Shown piece by piece: positions 7,953 to 16,900 of a DNA stretch of 64,000 nucleotides; the first letter of the stretch is position 1; each line of letters starts with the position of its first letter. The notes below the pieces were generated by a model. That model saw only the letters and a program-made list of their open reading frames with translations. It made no database searches and was not told where the DNA came from. The position numbers and the translations under genes were made by a program. The stretch spans positions 140,875-204,874 of the forward strand of contig JBEKDA010000002.1 of NCBI GenBank assembly GCA_050014595.1, read 5' to 3'. Source of the DNA: PALSA-129 sp050014595. GTDB lineage: Bacteria; Acidobacteriota; Terriglobia; Bryobacterales; Bryobacteraceae.

Positions 7953-10097
7953 TCAAGGCATGACAAAATACTGCCGTCCGTGGAGCAGGTGCCGGACGAA
8001 ATAATACTCGTTGACCGGGCGATCGTCGGTGAGGACGGGAGCGCTGGGAGCGGAGTCGATGAGTTCGCGCAGCGCCATTTCTCCTTCGAGCATCCGCTGA
8101 AATTGCTCCTCCACGGTGGTTGCCGGTCCCCATTCCAGCATGTCGCGTGCGGCCGCGGGTGGAACCCGCGCCGACAATTCCGCCGCGGTGCGCCGATTTA
8201 TAAGGCCCTTGCTGGCTAGAAAGTGTTCGCCCCATCCCTCCTCCTCCACGGAGGGAAACACGCGCACCTCCGCAAAGGTGCGGCCCAGCGATTGCGCCAC
8301 CGCGGAAACTACGATGCGCTCGGCTCGCGGAATCCACTGCTGCAGGATGCCTCCTGGCCGGAGGCGCCGGGCGGCCACCTGATAGAACTCTTCCGAATAG
8401 AGCAGGCTGGAACCGGCTGCGGCCACCGGGGGCGGCGGATCGATGATGATTACGTCGAAGAGTTCCGGCGTGCGCTCCAGAAATCTTCGCCCGTCATCGA
8501 TCACCACGGCGGCGCGCGGCGATTTCAGCACCTCGGCGCCGTCGGCGTGGAAGAAGCCGAAGAGTTCCGGCACGCTGGGAACCAGGTCGACGGCGGTGAC
8601 ATCCATGCCCCAGGAGTGAGCCGAGCGAAACGAGGTGCCCATTCCGAAACAAATCACCAGAACCTTCTGCGGCGGGCGGTCGAGCGAAGCCAACGGGAGG
8701 TGGGCCATCATCTTGGTGATGGGCGTAAGGTTGGTAATGCCGACGCCGTTGACGAGCAACTGCTTCTGCATTCCCTCGCCGGCGGCGATCACGGTGGCGG
8801 TGTGATCGCGGCGCACGATGGCGCCGGGGTAGCGGTGCTCGAAATCCTGTGTCAGAGTGATCAGCGCCACCACCGCCACCGCTGCCATAGCCAGGATCCG
8901 GCGCTTGCTCCGCATGCCGAACAGGAAGAAGGGAGCCGCCAGCAGCACCAGCGTCCAGCGCTCGCCCACCCACGGAAGCAGAACGAAGCCCGAGAGCAGC
9001 GGTCCGATGATGCAGCCGAGAGCGTTCACGGCATAGGCCCTGCCGGCACGGCCGGGGTCGCCTGCCGACCAGCGGTCCACCAGCATGGGGGTGAGGAATC
9101 CCAGCATGCCGCAAAAACCGCCCACCCCCAGCATCACGCGCAGGGCTCCCGGCACTAACCGGACGGAACTGATGCGCGGATCGGCTGCCGCCAGCGGAAG
9201 GAGCGCGCAGCAGCCGGCCAGGAGGGCTACGGTGGCACGATTGATGGGAGCCCGCTGCACCCACCGGCGATAGATGCGCGAGCCAGCGGCGGTCGCCGCC
9301 AGGTATACCGCCAGCATGACCGCAAAAGAATAGACCACCGGACCCAGGAACGGCACGAACTGGCGGGTCCACACCACTTCCATGGCCAGGCTGGAGAGAC
9401 CGGAGGTGAAGAGCAAAGGCAAAATGGCGCCATCCGTAGAGGCCCATGCGCTGGCCGCGGGTTCCGGCGCAGGGGCACGGGTCCCGCCCAGCCGCGCGGC
9501 TGCGGCAAAGGCGCCAAGGGCCACCACGGCGTTCAACCCGGCGGCCACCAGGACCGTGTGGCTGAAGCCCATCACCTCAATGAACACAAACGCGGACATC
9601 AGCGTGCCGGCCATGGCGCCGACGACATTCGCAACGTAGAGATAACTGAACGACCTCGGCGACTCCCCGTGGAAAGCCGCGCGAATTCCCGCCATCGCCA
9701 GCGGAAACGTGGCCCCCATGGCGGTGCAGAACGGGAGCAGCACCAGCGCGATCCAGCAGGCCGACACCACGTAGTAGCTGGACGAGCCCCACTGGCCCAC
9801 CAGCAGCGTGCGCCCCCATCGCAGCAGCCCCACCACCACTAAACCGGAGATCCCGATGGTGAGTTCCGCGGTTCCATAGAGCCGCACGAAGAATGCCGCC
9901 GGCCGGTTTTCCCAGCGCCGCGCCAGCCGCCCTCCGCCCCAACTTCCCAGGGCCAGGCCGGCCATGAACACCGAGAGTACGATCGAAATCAGCGGAGTAG
10001 TCACCCCGAAATCCGCCATGGCTACGCGCAGCCACACCACCTGGTAGACCAGGCTGCAAGCGCCGGACAGAAAGAAAAAGACGAAGAAGACGGCCAT
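7953..10097 (-). CDS. Membrane protein with C-terminal spermidine-synthase-like domain
   Basis: About 714 residues. The N-terminal two thirds are hydrophobic with roughly a dozen membrane segments and resemble a transporter fold ('FFLSGACSLVYQVVWLR' at the start is the family signature). The C-terminal third (from about 450) is a soluble spermidine synthase-type methyltransferase fold, with 'VICFGMGTSFRSAHSWG', 'DVIIIDPPPP' and 'LLYSEEFYQVAARRLRPGG'. Fused proteins of this kind are common in soil bacteria; whether they make polyamines is unsettled. The start is uncertain: ATG at 10097 fits the first membrane segment, but the frame reaches a GTG at 10151, and neither has a good ribosome site. 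Confidence 0.8.
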   Translation of the reverse strand: MAVFFVFFFLSGACSLVYQVVWLRVAMADFGVTTPLISIVLSVFMAGLALGSWGGGRLARRWENRPAAFFVRLYGTAELTIGISGLVVVGLLRWGRTLLVGQWGSSSYYVVSACWIALVLLPFCTAMGATFPLAMAGIRAAFHGESPRSFSYLYVANVVGAMAGTLMSAFVFIEVMGFSHTVLVAAGLNAVVALGAFAAAARLGGTRAPAPEPAASAWASTDGAILPLLFTSGLSSLAMEVVWTRQFVPFLGPVVYSFAVMLAVYLAATAAGSRIYRRWVQRAPINRATVALLAGCCALLPLAAADPRISSVRLVPGALRVMLGVGGFCGMLGFLTPMLVDRWSAGDPGRAGRAYAVNALGCIIGPLLSGFVLLPWVGERWTLVLLAAPFFLFGMRSKRRILAMAAVAVVALITLTQDFEHRYPGAIVRRDHTATVIAAGEGMQKQLLVNGVGITNLTPITKMMAHLPLASLDRPPQKVLVICFGMGTSFRSAHSWGMDVTAVDLVPSVPELFGFFHADGAEVLKSPRAAVVIDDGRRFLERTPELFDVIIIDPPPPVAAAGSSLLYSEEFYQVAARRLRPGGILQQWIPRAERIVVSAVAQSLGRTFAEVRVFPSVEEEGWGEHFLASKGLINRRTAAELSARVPPAAARDMLEWGPATTVEEQFQRMLEGEMALRELIDSAPSAPVLTDDRPVNEYYFVRHLLHGRQYFVMP

Positions 10098-10179
10098 TGA
10101 TCTTAGGTTTTGAGCTGCACTTGATTCTAGCTTCAGGCGCCGGGTGGCCACTCGACAGCTTAAGTGAACGCTATCGGGC

Positions 10180-11496
10180 CTAAATCGCGCGCTCCAGCGT
10201 CGCGATATCCACCAGGCCGTTGGCGCCGTACAGCGCCGGCAAAAACTTCGCCGCCGGATAGCGCCGCCGCAGCGCGGCCACTTTCATGGTGCCCGCGCGG
10301 TACGCCGGCAGATACATGCGGCCCAGCAGCGGATGCCGCCCCCATGCGCCCGAAAGCTTGCCGGCGCGCTCCAGCGAGACCAGGAAATCGCGGCGCAGGG
10401 TCTTCGCCACCTCAGGCTGCGCGGCGCCTTCGCCCCACGTCAGAAACGACGACTGGTTCTTGGCATCATCCTGCAACAACGCCAGCAGCACGCCGATCTG
10501 CAGATCGGGATCGGGTAACTGGTCCACCTCCGTCACGCCATAAGCCATCAGGATGGCGTTGTTGGCTATGCCTTCGAACAACGCCGCCGCGCGCGTGTTC
10601 ATGGTCAGCACGGAAGCTTCGAAGCCCACTGCGCGCCGCCAGTAGAGGTCCTGCAGATAAGCAAACGTGGTAACGTGCCCCGGCACCACTTCATGACTCA
10701 CAAGCTGCATGAACTCCGGCAGCGAAATGTCGAGCGACGCGTTGATCTCATAGGTGGCTTCGTACTCGGGGCCGCCATCGGCGCGCCGCTTGCGTCCCAG
10801 ATAGTTCATGGACCCCGAGAACCACGCGTCGCGAATCGCCAGGAACTCGATATTGGCCCGCGGCACCGCCTGCCATTCGGCCGGCAGATGCGGCACCACG
10901 TGGGCCGCCGTCAATCGATCGAAGTGTCCGATCACGGCCGCGCCCAACAGCCGGATTGACGCCATCGAGACGCGGTGACTGGCGCGCCACGCGTCCACGG
11001 CCTCGAGTAAGTCGTCCGGGCCGCCGAGCAACTCCGCCACGCGCTGGCGCCTGGCCAGGGGGTCGGAAGCCTCGGGCGCCCGAGCGCAAGACGCCCACAC
11101 GCAGCGGTCGTACGAAACCTTCGCGCCGCGGCCCAGAATCTCCATCGCCAGGTCCCACATGGTCTCGAAGCACAGCGCCAGGCCGGCCAGGTACTCGCCG
11201 CGCAAGCCGCCAACCTGCGCGGCCACGCCTTTCAGACCCTCGATGGCGCCGGGGATATCCACCTTGGCCAGGTAGGCGTCAATGGCGGCCGCGTCGGGAG
11301 ACGCCGCCGAAACGCCGCTCGATTGCCGCACCGGGCCGGCTTCCGGCGCGGTGTAAGCCGCGGGCAAAGGCTCATCGCCGAACCACGAATCGGCGATGAA
11401 GCGCCCCGTCCCCGATGCGCACATCACGTCTCCGCCCCACAGCGTGTCGATGCCCAGAATGGCATTGCCGACCAGTTCTTCCAATGGCGCGCTCAT
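10180..11496 (-). CDS. Putative zinc metallopeptidase with an HExxxGH motif (DUF885-like)
   Basis: A 438-residue protein without signal peptide. The clearest motif is 'SHEVVPGHVTTFAYLQD' (about 268), close to the HExxPGH zinc site of DUF885-type peptidases; 'FEGIANNAILMAYG' further on could supply the third zinc ligand. The ATG at 11496 overlaps by one base the stop of the OPT transporter gene upstream (TGATG), with GGAG 8 nt before it, so the two are translationally coupled. That coupling suggests a peptidase acting on what the transporter imports. Family assignment is by motif only. Confidence 0.6.
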   Translation of the reverse strand: MSAPLEELVGNAILGIDTLWGGDVMCASGTGRFIADSWFGDEPLPAAYTAPEAGPVRQSSGVSAASPDAAAIDAYLAKVDIPGAIEGLKGVAAQVGGLRGEYLAGLALCFETMWDLAMEILGRGAKVSYDRCVWASCARAPEASDPLARRQRVAELLGGPDDLLEAVDAWRASHRVSMASIRLLGAAVIGHFDRLTAAHVVPHLPAEWQAVPRANIEFLAIRDAWFSGSMNYLGRKRRADGGPEYEATYEINASLDISLPEFMQLVSHEVVPGHVTTFAYLQDLYWRRAVGFEASVLTMNTRAAALFEGIANNAILMAYGVTEVDQLPDPDLQIGVLLALLQDDAKNQSSFLTWGEGAAQPEVAKTLRRDFLVSLERAGKLSGAWGRHPLLGRMYLPAYRAGTMKVAALRRRYPAAKFLPALYGANGLVDIATLERAI

Positions 11497-13499
11497 CACT
11501 CACTCTCCTTTTTGTGGCGGACCGATACGAACCAGAGGTACGCGCACAGACACACGAACAACAGCGCCGAGACCGTTTGCGAAACCAGCTCATTGCCGTA
11601 AAACGGCGTGCGGATCCACTCTTCCTTATAACCCCGCAGCAGGCGGCAAGCCGCGCCCAATACGCCGCCCAGCGCGCCGCCGGCCATGAAGCCGCTGGCG
11701 ATGATGACGCCGCGCTCGCGCACGCCGGCGCCGCGCTGGCCGCCGAGTTTCTCGCTGCGTTTGCCCACATAGTGCGCCAGAAACCCGCCGACCAGCGCGG
11801 GAGTATTCAGCTCCAGCGGCAGATACATTCCCAGGGCGAAGATCAACGCCGGCACCCCGAGCATCTCCATGATCACCGCGATGGCCCCACCCGCGCCGAA
11901 CAGAATGTACGCCACGGGCTGACGGCTCATGAAGCCTTCCACCAGCGCCTTCATGATGGATGCCTGCGGCGAGGACAGCACGGTGCGCAGGTCGCCCGGC
12001 GCCGCTTCGCCGAACTGGAAGGCGCGCGCCAGCATCACGATGGTCAGGCCCACGGCCACCGACGCCGCGATGACCCCCAGGAACTTCACCTTCTGCTGCG
12101 CGGCCGGAGTGGAGCCCAGCCAGTAGCCCGTCTTGAAATCGGTCACGGCCTGCCCGGATATGGAAAGCGCCGTGCACACCATGCCCGCCAGCGCCATCAC
12201 GAAGAACATTCCGGTGGTGCCCGAAAGGCCGAAGCGCAGCAGCACGATCGAGGAAATGATGATGGTGAGCATGGTCATTCCCGATACCGGATTGCGCGCC
12301 GTAGTGGCAATGGCGTTGGCCGCCACGCTGGTGAAGAAGAACGAGAACACCAGCGCCAGCACCACGCCCATCAGGACCACCATGGGGTCGCGCGACAGGC
12401 TGCCGAAGATCAGGCCCACCGCCAGCGCGCTGAGCGCGACGCCGATCAGGACGGTGACCACCGGCATATCGCGGTCGGTGCGCTCTCCGGACGATTTCTG
12501 GCCCACGCGAAACGCCCGCAGCGCGACGCCGAACGACGAAGCCACAATGCGAATCGATTTGACGATTCCGAAGATGCCCGCCGTGGCGATGGCTCCCACG
12601 CCCACGAAGCGCACGTAGCCGCGGAAAATCTGCACCGCCGTCATCTGGGCTATGGGGATGGTGGCCGGGTATACGGCGGCGGTGTGCTGGCGGCCGATCA
12701 TCCACACCAGCGGCACCAGCACGAGGTTGGACAGCACCCCGCCCGCGCACAGGATCAGCGAACTGCGCAGCCCTATCACGTATCCCAGCCCCAGAATGAA
12801 CCCGATGGCATCGAAGCTCACCACCACCCTGGCGCGCTCGGTGAGCATGCGCATGGCGGGGATGAACTGAAAATCCACGTATTCCTTCCATACCTGGAAG
12901 GTGGTGACCAGGAAGTCGTAAATCCCGGCGAGAAACGTGGCCTGCAGCAGCAATTTCGCCTGCGATCCGCCCTTCTCGCCGGTCACCAGAACCTCGGTAA
13001 TGGCGGTCGCCTCGGGGTACGGCAACTTGCCGTGCATATCGGCGACGAAGTAGCGCCGCAGCGGAACGAGAAACAGCACGCCCAGACAACCGCCGGACAC
13101 GCAGATGACGATGGTCTGGAGGGGGTGCGGATCGAGCTTCAGAATGTAGAGCGCGGGCAGGGTGAAAATGGCTCCCGCCACGACTCCTCCGGCCACGCCG
13201 CCGATGCCGGTGATGATGACGTTCTCGAGCACCGTGGACCGCCGCGGGAAGAGGCGCGCCAAGCCGATCGCCAGGATGGAAATGGGGATGGCCGCCTCCA
13301 TCACCTGCCCCACCTTCAGTCCCGAGTACGCCGAAGCGACGGTGAACACCACGCACAGGAAAAGACCCCAGCCAATGGAGCGGGGGGTGAGTTCCGCCAG
13401 TTTCTCCGAAGCCGGCACCGGCGGTTGGTAGGTCTCTCCCGGCGAGAGAGGCGTGTACGCGTTGCTGGGAAGTTGTTTGGCCGGCGGGGCGGTCGGCAT
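11496..13499 (-). CDS. OPT family oligopeptide transporter
   Basis: A 667-residue inner-membrane protein with about 14-16 hydrophobic segments. The OPT family imports oligopeptides or metal-chelate complexes with protons. Typical stretches are 'SAYSGLKVGQVMEAAIPISI' near the N terminus and 'GGVLSNLVLVPLVWMIG' in the middle. The start ATG has GGAGG 7 nt upstream. Its stop overlaps the start of the putative metallopeptidase, giving a two-gene operon. Confidence 0.9.
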   Translation of the reverse strand: MPTAPPAKQLPSNAYTPLSPGETYQPPVPASEKLAELTPRSIGWGLFLCVVFTVASAYSGLKVGQVMEAAIPISILAIGLARLFPRRSTVLENVIITGIGGVAGGVVAGAIFTLPALYILKLDPHPLQTIVICVSGGCLGVLFLVPLRRYFVADMHGKLPYPEATAITEVLVTGEKGGSQAKLLLQATFLAGIYDFLVTTFQVWKEYVDFQFIPAMRMLTERARVVVSFDAIGFILGLGYVIGLRSSLILCAGGVLSNLVLVPLVWMIGRQHTAAVYPATIPIAQMTAVQIFRGYVRFVGVGAIATAGIFGIVKSIRIVASSFGVALRAFRVGQKSSGERTDRDMPVVTVLIGVALSALAVGLIFGSLSRDPMVVLMGVVLALVFSFFFTSVAANAIATTARNPVSGMTMLTIIISSIVLLRFGLSGTTGMFFVMALAGMVCTALSISGQAVTDFKTGYWLGSTPAAQQKVKFLGVIAASVAVGLTIVMLARAFQFGEAAPGDLRTVLSSPQASIMKALVEGFMSRQPVAYILFGAGGAIAVIMEMLGVPALIFALGMYLPLELNTPALVGGFLAHYVGKRSEKLGGQRGAGVRERGVIIASGFMAGGALGGVLGAACRLLRGYKEEWIRTPFYGNELVSQTVSALLFVCLCAYLWFVSVRHKKESE

Positions 13500-13565
13500 T
13501 CTTCAGCCTCCTGGTCTGTGGCGAACCCGAATCTTAGCACCCTGCCGCGCGGCCGTTGAAGACCT

Positions 13566-13611
13566 AACGCGGAAGCGCGGAGACGCGGAGGAAACGCGTA
13601 GACAAATAAGC
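13566..13611 (+). repeat. Dispersed GC-rich repeat (CGCGGAG type), copy 1
   Basis: A run of imperfect CGCGGAGA units ending in ACAAATAAGC. It is closely similar to 15328-15370 in the same orientation. Noncoding. Confidence 0.6.
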
Positions 13612-13660
13612 AAGTCAAAACCTGAGAGCGCAGAAGGGGTCGGAGGAAAGGGGGGCCGGC

Positions 13661-14209
13661 TCATGGTAAGGCTGGCGGGACAATATCGGGCGCAGGCTGG
13701 ATAAGACCATCCGAGTGTCCGGAAATGGGACTAGGTTCGTTTGGTACGGCGAGGGCGCGGAGGAGCAGGAGGTTGTGGAGCGAGCGTTGGTAAACGAGGT
13801 GGAGGCGGGTTTCGTAACGGTGCATCAGAGCGAGCGCGGGTGAGGCGGCGAGGCTGTTGAAGGCGGCGGTGATGGAGCCGACGGGGTCGGACTCGCCTTG
13901 GGCGCTGGCGGCGTCTTCGAGCATGCGGGTTTCAATGGCCCAGGCGCGGCGCATGCGCCAGTAAGAGGCAACCATTTCCTCGACCATGCCGAATTCCACG
14001 CCATCGGCGGGCTGGAGGCTGTCGAGGTGCTGGGTTAACAGGGCTTCGAAGGATTGGAGCGATTCCTTTTCCATGACGATGCAGCGGGCGAGCAGTCCGT
14101 GGCGGACGGCGTTTTGGGAAGAGCGCTGCTTCCCTTGCGGCGTGGACGGGCCCCGAGAGCGGACGCCGTTGGCCCGCGAGGCGATAATTCGTCTGAGTGA
14201 CGATGACAT
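13661..14209 (-). CDS. Small conserved acidobacterial protein of the STGPxTxxGK type
   Basis: A 182-residue soluble protein. Its N terminus carries the pattern 'ASRANGVRSRGPSTPQGKQR' followed by 'SSQNAVRHGL', seen in many short acidobacterial proteins; the rest is helical with no known catalytic motif. It is divergent from the terminase-like pair. No function is known to me; a link to mobile DNA is only suggested by the neighbours. Confidence 0.65.
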   Translation of the reverse strand: MSSSLRRIIASRANGVRSRGPSTPQGKQRSSQNAVRHGLLARCIVMEKESLQSFEALLTQHLDSLQPADGVEFGMVEEMVASYWRMRRAWAIETRMLEDAASAQGESDPVGSITAAFNSLAASPALALMHRYETRLHLVYQRSLHNLLLLRALAVPNEPSPISGHSDGLIQPAPDIVPPALP

Positions 14210-14522
14210 TGTTTCTCCCTCGACTCCAGGCTAACAGCAGGAGGTGTTCGAACTAACCTAAGTTATTGATTCCAATGGGAAAAATAGTTGTGAACGAGCA
14301 AAGCGGGTACAGCTATCCAATTCCAAAAGCGGGAATTGCCAGCAGTCCCCGTTTTGCGGCGACGGGTTTCTGCGGTAGAGGCGCGAGGGCCGTTCACACG
14401 AAAAGCGGGAGGGATGAAAATATTGTGTAATGCTCACTGAATCAGAGGGTTGGCAGAGAGCGAGGTGGCTGTAATTCAGAGCTACAGGTCTTAAATTTCC
14501 AGATGGACTTTTATACTGAGTA
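14210..14522. other. Intergenic stretch, nothing recognised
   Basis: This 313-nt gap between the divergent STGP-type gene and the terminase-like gene must contain both promoters, but I could not pick convincing boxes. It is A/T-richer than its flanks around 14260-14300. Confidence 0.3.
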
Positions 14523-15308
14523 GTGTGGGATGTCGATCACAACACGAAATGCGGGCGGCGGGCGGCGCGGAGTGCGCGGACGGGGGATGTGACTTCATGG
14601 GTGAGGGAGGAGCTACAGTTTCCGGCCGACGACTTGCAAGCGCGGGTGCTGGGAACGACCAGTAAGAGGGGGCTGCTGAACTGCACCAGGCAGTGGGGGA
14701 AGTCCACGATCACGGCGGCGATGGCGGTCCACCAAGCAGGCAGCGCGCCGGAGAGCCTGACGCTGGTGGTGAGCCCGAGCGCGCGGCAGAGCGGGGAGTT
14801 TCTGAGGAAGGCAACGGGATTCGTGCGAAAGCTGGGAATCCGGCCGAAGGGGGATGGGGACAACGAGATGTCGCTGGAACTGCCGAACCGGGCGCGGATT
14901 GTGGGGCTGCCGGGGAACGAGGCGACGATCCGGGGATTCTCGGCGGTAGCGCTGCTGCTGGTGGACGAGGCGGCGCGGGTGAGCGACGAACTGTACCTGG
15001 CGATTCGACCGATGCTGGCGGTGAGCGGCGGGTCGTTGTGGCTGATGAGCACGCCGTTCGGGAAGCGGGGGTTCTTCTACGAGGCATGGGAGCACGGGGG
15101 GCCGGAATGGGAACGGGTGAGGGCGCCGGCGACGGAATGCGAGAGGATCCCGCGGGCGTTTCTGGAGGAGGAACGGCGGACGATGGGAGAGCGTTGCTTC
15201 CGGCAGGAGTATCTGTGCGAATTCGAGGATTCGGTGAGCGGAGTTTTCGACCGCACGCTGGTGGAGGAGGCGATCAGCGACGAGGTGGAACCGCTGTGGA
15301 TCGGATGA
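14523..15308 (+). CDS. Terminase large subunit-like ATPase half
   Basis: A 261-residue protein matching the N-terminal ATPase half of phage large terminases, which power DNA packaging. Walker A is 'TRQWGKST' (55-62), the Walker B acidic pair is in 'LLLVDEAARV' (about 145-154), and a coupling motif 'LMSTPFGKRGFF' follows. The nuclease half is a separate gene 90 nt downstream. No portal, capsid or tail genes are nearby, so this is a domesticated or orphan unit rather than a prophage. The start is uncertain: GTG 14523 has no clear ribosome site, and the GTG at 14589 is possible. Confidence 0.7.
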   Translation: MWDVDHNTKCGRRAARSARTGDVTSWVREELQFPADDLQARVLGTTSKRGLLNCTRQWGKSTITAAMAVHQAGSAPESLTLVVSPSARQSGEFLRKATGFVRKLGIRPKGDGDNEMSLELPNRARIVGLPGNEATIRGFSAVALLLVDEAARVSDELYLAIRPMLAVSGGSLWLMSTPFGKRGFFYEAWEHGGPEWERVRAPATECERIPRAFLEEERRTMGERCFRQEYLCEFEDSVSGVFDRTLVEEAISDEVEPLWIG

Positions 15309-15327
15309 AGAGGGGGAGGAAGACTTC

Positions 15328-15370
15328 AACGCGGAGACGCGGAGACGCGGAGAGAAGACAACAAATAAGC
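15328..15370 (+). repeat. Dispersed GC-rich repeat (CGCGGAG type), copy 2
   Basis: Second copy of the element at 13566-13611, located exactly between the ATPase and nuclease genes of the terminase-like pair. Confidence 0.6.
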
Positions 15371-15398
15371 TGACTGGAAGATCAGCAGGAGGTAAATC

Positions 15399-16085
15399 GT
15401 GAATCGATATTTCGTAGGAGTGGACTTGGGACAAACGCAAGACTTCACGGCGATTGCGGTGGTGGAGCGGTCCGAGTTGAAGGGAGAGTGGGAGGCGGCC
15501 ATGTGGGCATGGCGGAAGGAAGTGATGCTGAGGTTGCGGTACCTGGAGCGGATGCCGCTGGGGACTCCATATCCGGAAGTGGTGGAACGTGTGGTGCGCG
15601 TGACTCGGTCGGCCAGCCTGGCGGGCCGGTGCCACCTGGCGGTGGACGGAACGGGAGTGGGCAGACCTATAGTGGATATGCTGCGGAAGGCGCGGCCGGG
15701 ATGCCCGTTGATGCCGGCGATGATCACGGCCGGCAACCTGGAGACGATGGACCAGGGATATTACAAAGTGCCGAAGCGCGACCTGATTACCGGCATGCAG
15801 GTGCTGTTGCAGCAACGTGCGTTGCAGATCGCGAGGGGCCTGGCGGACGCACCGGCGTTACTGAGGGAGATGACGGACATGCAGGTGAAAGTATCGCTGG
15901 CGGGCAACGAGCAGTACGGCGCGTGGCGGGACGGGATGCACGACGACATGGTGCTGGCGGTCTCGCTGGCTTGTTGGAGCGCCGGGAAGATCTATCCGAA
16001 TCCGCCGCAGGGGAAGGGGCGGTGGTGGATCGGCGGGAGAGAGGACGAGCCGGTGAAGGTGCCGGAGTGGAGAGGGAGGCCGTAG
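15399..16085 (+). CDS. Terminase large subunit-like RNase H-fold nuclease half
   Basis: A 228-residue protein matching the C-terminal nuclease domain of large terminases. The acidic residues of the RNase H-like fold are visible in 'FVGVDLGQTQDFTAIAV' (about 5-21), 'LAVDGTGVG' (about 86) and 'GMHDDMVLAVSLA' (about 184-196). GGAGG lies shortly before the ATG. It forms an operon with the ATPase gene upstream. The split may reflect disruption by the repeat between the two, or an old domesticated two-gene form. Confidence 0.7.
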   Translation: MNRYFVGVDLGQTQDFTAIAVVERSELKGEWEAAMWAWRKEVMLRLRYLERMPLGTPYPEVVERVVRVTRSASLAGRCHLAVDGTGVGRPIVDMLRKARPGCPLMPAMITAGNLETMDQGYYKVPKRDLITGMQVLLQQRALQIARGLADAPALLREMTDMQVKVSLAGNEQYGAWRDGMHDDMVLAVSLACWSAGKIYPNPPQGKGRWWIGGREDEPVKVPEWRGRP

Positions 16086-16172
16086 GGGAGCGGCCGGGGG
16101 AAACCCAGCAGGCGACCTTGCGGAGCGCGTCTTCGACGGCAGCAGTTGCATTTGAGGGAAAAGGCGGGCGGG

Positions 16173-16201
16173 TTGCAGTTTCGCAATAGTGCGAATAGAC
16201 T
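16173..16201 (+). promoter_or_regulatory. higBA promoter with operator between -35 and -10
   Basis: TTGCAG (16173-16178), a 17-nt spacer, then TAGACT (16196-16201). The spacer holds the perfect inverted repeat TTCGCA-ATAG-TGCGAA (16180-16195), ideally placed for repression by the Xre antitoxin. Confidence 0.6.
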
Positions 16202-16209
16202 GGGGTCAA

Positions 16210-16578
16210 GTGCCTAAGATCAGAGTCGTCCTCTACCGGGAGGGAGACGGATCATGCCCGTTCGTGGAGTGGTTCGATGAATTGCCGGCGAAAGCACAGG
16301 ACAAGTGCTACCTGCGTTTGGAACGGTTGCGCGAGATGGGTCACGAACTGCGGCGGCCCGAAGCGGACTTCCTGCGCGACGGGATTTACGAATTACGCGT
16401 CAGCCTGCAAGGAGTTCATCATCGGATGCTGTATTTCTTCCACGGGGTGATGGTGGCAGTAGTCTCGCACGGGCTGGTGAAAGAACGGGCGGTACCGCCG
16501 AAGGAAATCGATCGAGCCATGGAGTGCAAGAAGCGGTTCGAGGCGAATCCGGCGAGGCACACGTATGAGGAGGTTTGA
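16210..16578 (+). CDS. higB: HigB/RelE-type toxin (phage Gp49-like)
   Basis: A 122-residue toxin of the RelE/HigB fold, expected to cut mRNA on the ribosome. Family pattern: 'PKIRVVLYREGDGSCPFVEW' at the start, 'GIYELRV', and 'HHRMLYFFHG' in the core, with a basic C terminus. I chose the GTG at 16210 because the family begins this way; the frame is open from 16189, but that lies inside the promoter. The predicted transcription start (about 16208) falls next to this GTG, so the message may be leaderless or rely on GGGG at 16202-16205. Its antitoxin gene follows 1 nt downstream. Confidence 0.85.
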   Translation: MPKIRVVLYREGDGSCPFVEWFDELPAKAQDKCYLRLERLREMGHELRRPEADFLRDGIYELRVSLQGVHHRMLYFFHGVMVAVVSHGLVKERAVPPKEIDRAMECKKRFEANPARHTYEEV

Positions 16579-16579
16579 G

Positions 16580-16900
16580 ATGGTCAAGAGAGCGAAACCG
16601 GCAACCGATGCGGTAGAGATCCTTCACCGCCGGTTCTATGAAGGCAAGCCAGCCCGGCTGAAGGCCCTGGAGGAGGCGCGCGCGAATGAAGAAATCGCCC
16701 GCAAGATCCACGAGTTGAGGGCAGCGGCGGGCCTGACGCAAACTCAGCTTGCCAGGGTGATCGGCACCACTGCGTCAGTGATTTGCCGCCTTGAGGACGC
16801 GGATTACGAGGGGCACTCGCTGGCAATGCTGCGCAGGATTGCGGGGGCGTTGAATCGACGAATCGAGATCCGTTTCATTCCGATTCGGCGGCCGGCGTAG
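16580..16900 (+). CDS. higA: HigA-type antitoxin, Xre family
   Basis: A 106-residue protein with a helix-turn-helix domain in its second half ('AAAGLTQTQLARVIGTTASV', then 'ICRLED', about 53-80). It should bind and neutralise the toxin and repress the shared promoter at 16180-16195. The ATG at 16580 has AGGAGG 7-8 nt upstream, overlapping the toxin stop. Its last codons overlap the decayed first repeat of the CRISPR-like unit that follows. Confidence 0.85.
   Translation: MVKRAKPATDAVEILHRRFYEGKPARLKALEEARANEEIARKIHELRAAAGLTQTQLARVIGTTASVICRLEDADYEGHSLAMLRRIAGALNRRIEIRFIPIRRPA
16850..16878 (+). promoter_or_regulatory. Possible promoter of CRISPR-like unit 1
   Basis: TTGAAT (16850-16855), 17 nt, TTTCAT (16873-16878), inside the end of higA. 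It would start transcription near 16885, at the edge of the decayed repeat, the same geometry as unit 2. The boxes are only fair matches. Confidence 0.35.

Noticed and set aside
8266..8280. Nine of ten positions of the unit 1 guide match inside the spermidine-synthase-like gene
   Set aside because: Coding interior, no PAM, and about four such hits are expected by chance in 64 kb on both strands.
7846..8337. N-terminal extension of the aldehyde dehydrogenase frame to 642 residues
   Set aside because: The extension overlaps the next gene, has no family similarity, and a GTG with a good ribosome site sits where the family begins.
13661..16085. A prophage
   Set aside because: Only terminase-like genes are present; no integrase, portal, capsid, tail or lysis genes and no attachment-site repeats were seen.
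16180..16196. Partial match of the unit 1 guide (TTCGC at positions 1-5, then 7, 10, 11) at the higBA promoter
   Set aside because: Only 8 of 10 readable positions match, pairing fails after 11 and no TTN precedes it. Matches this weak are expected several times in the window by chance.
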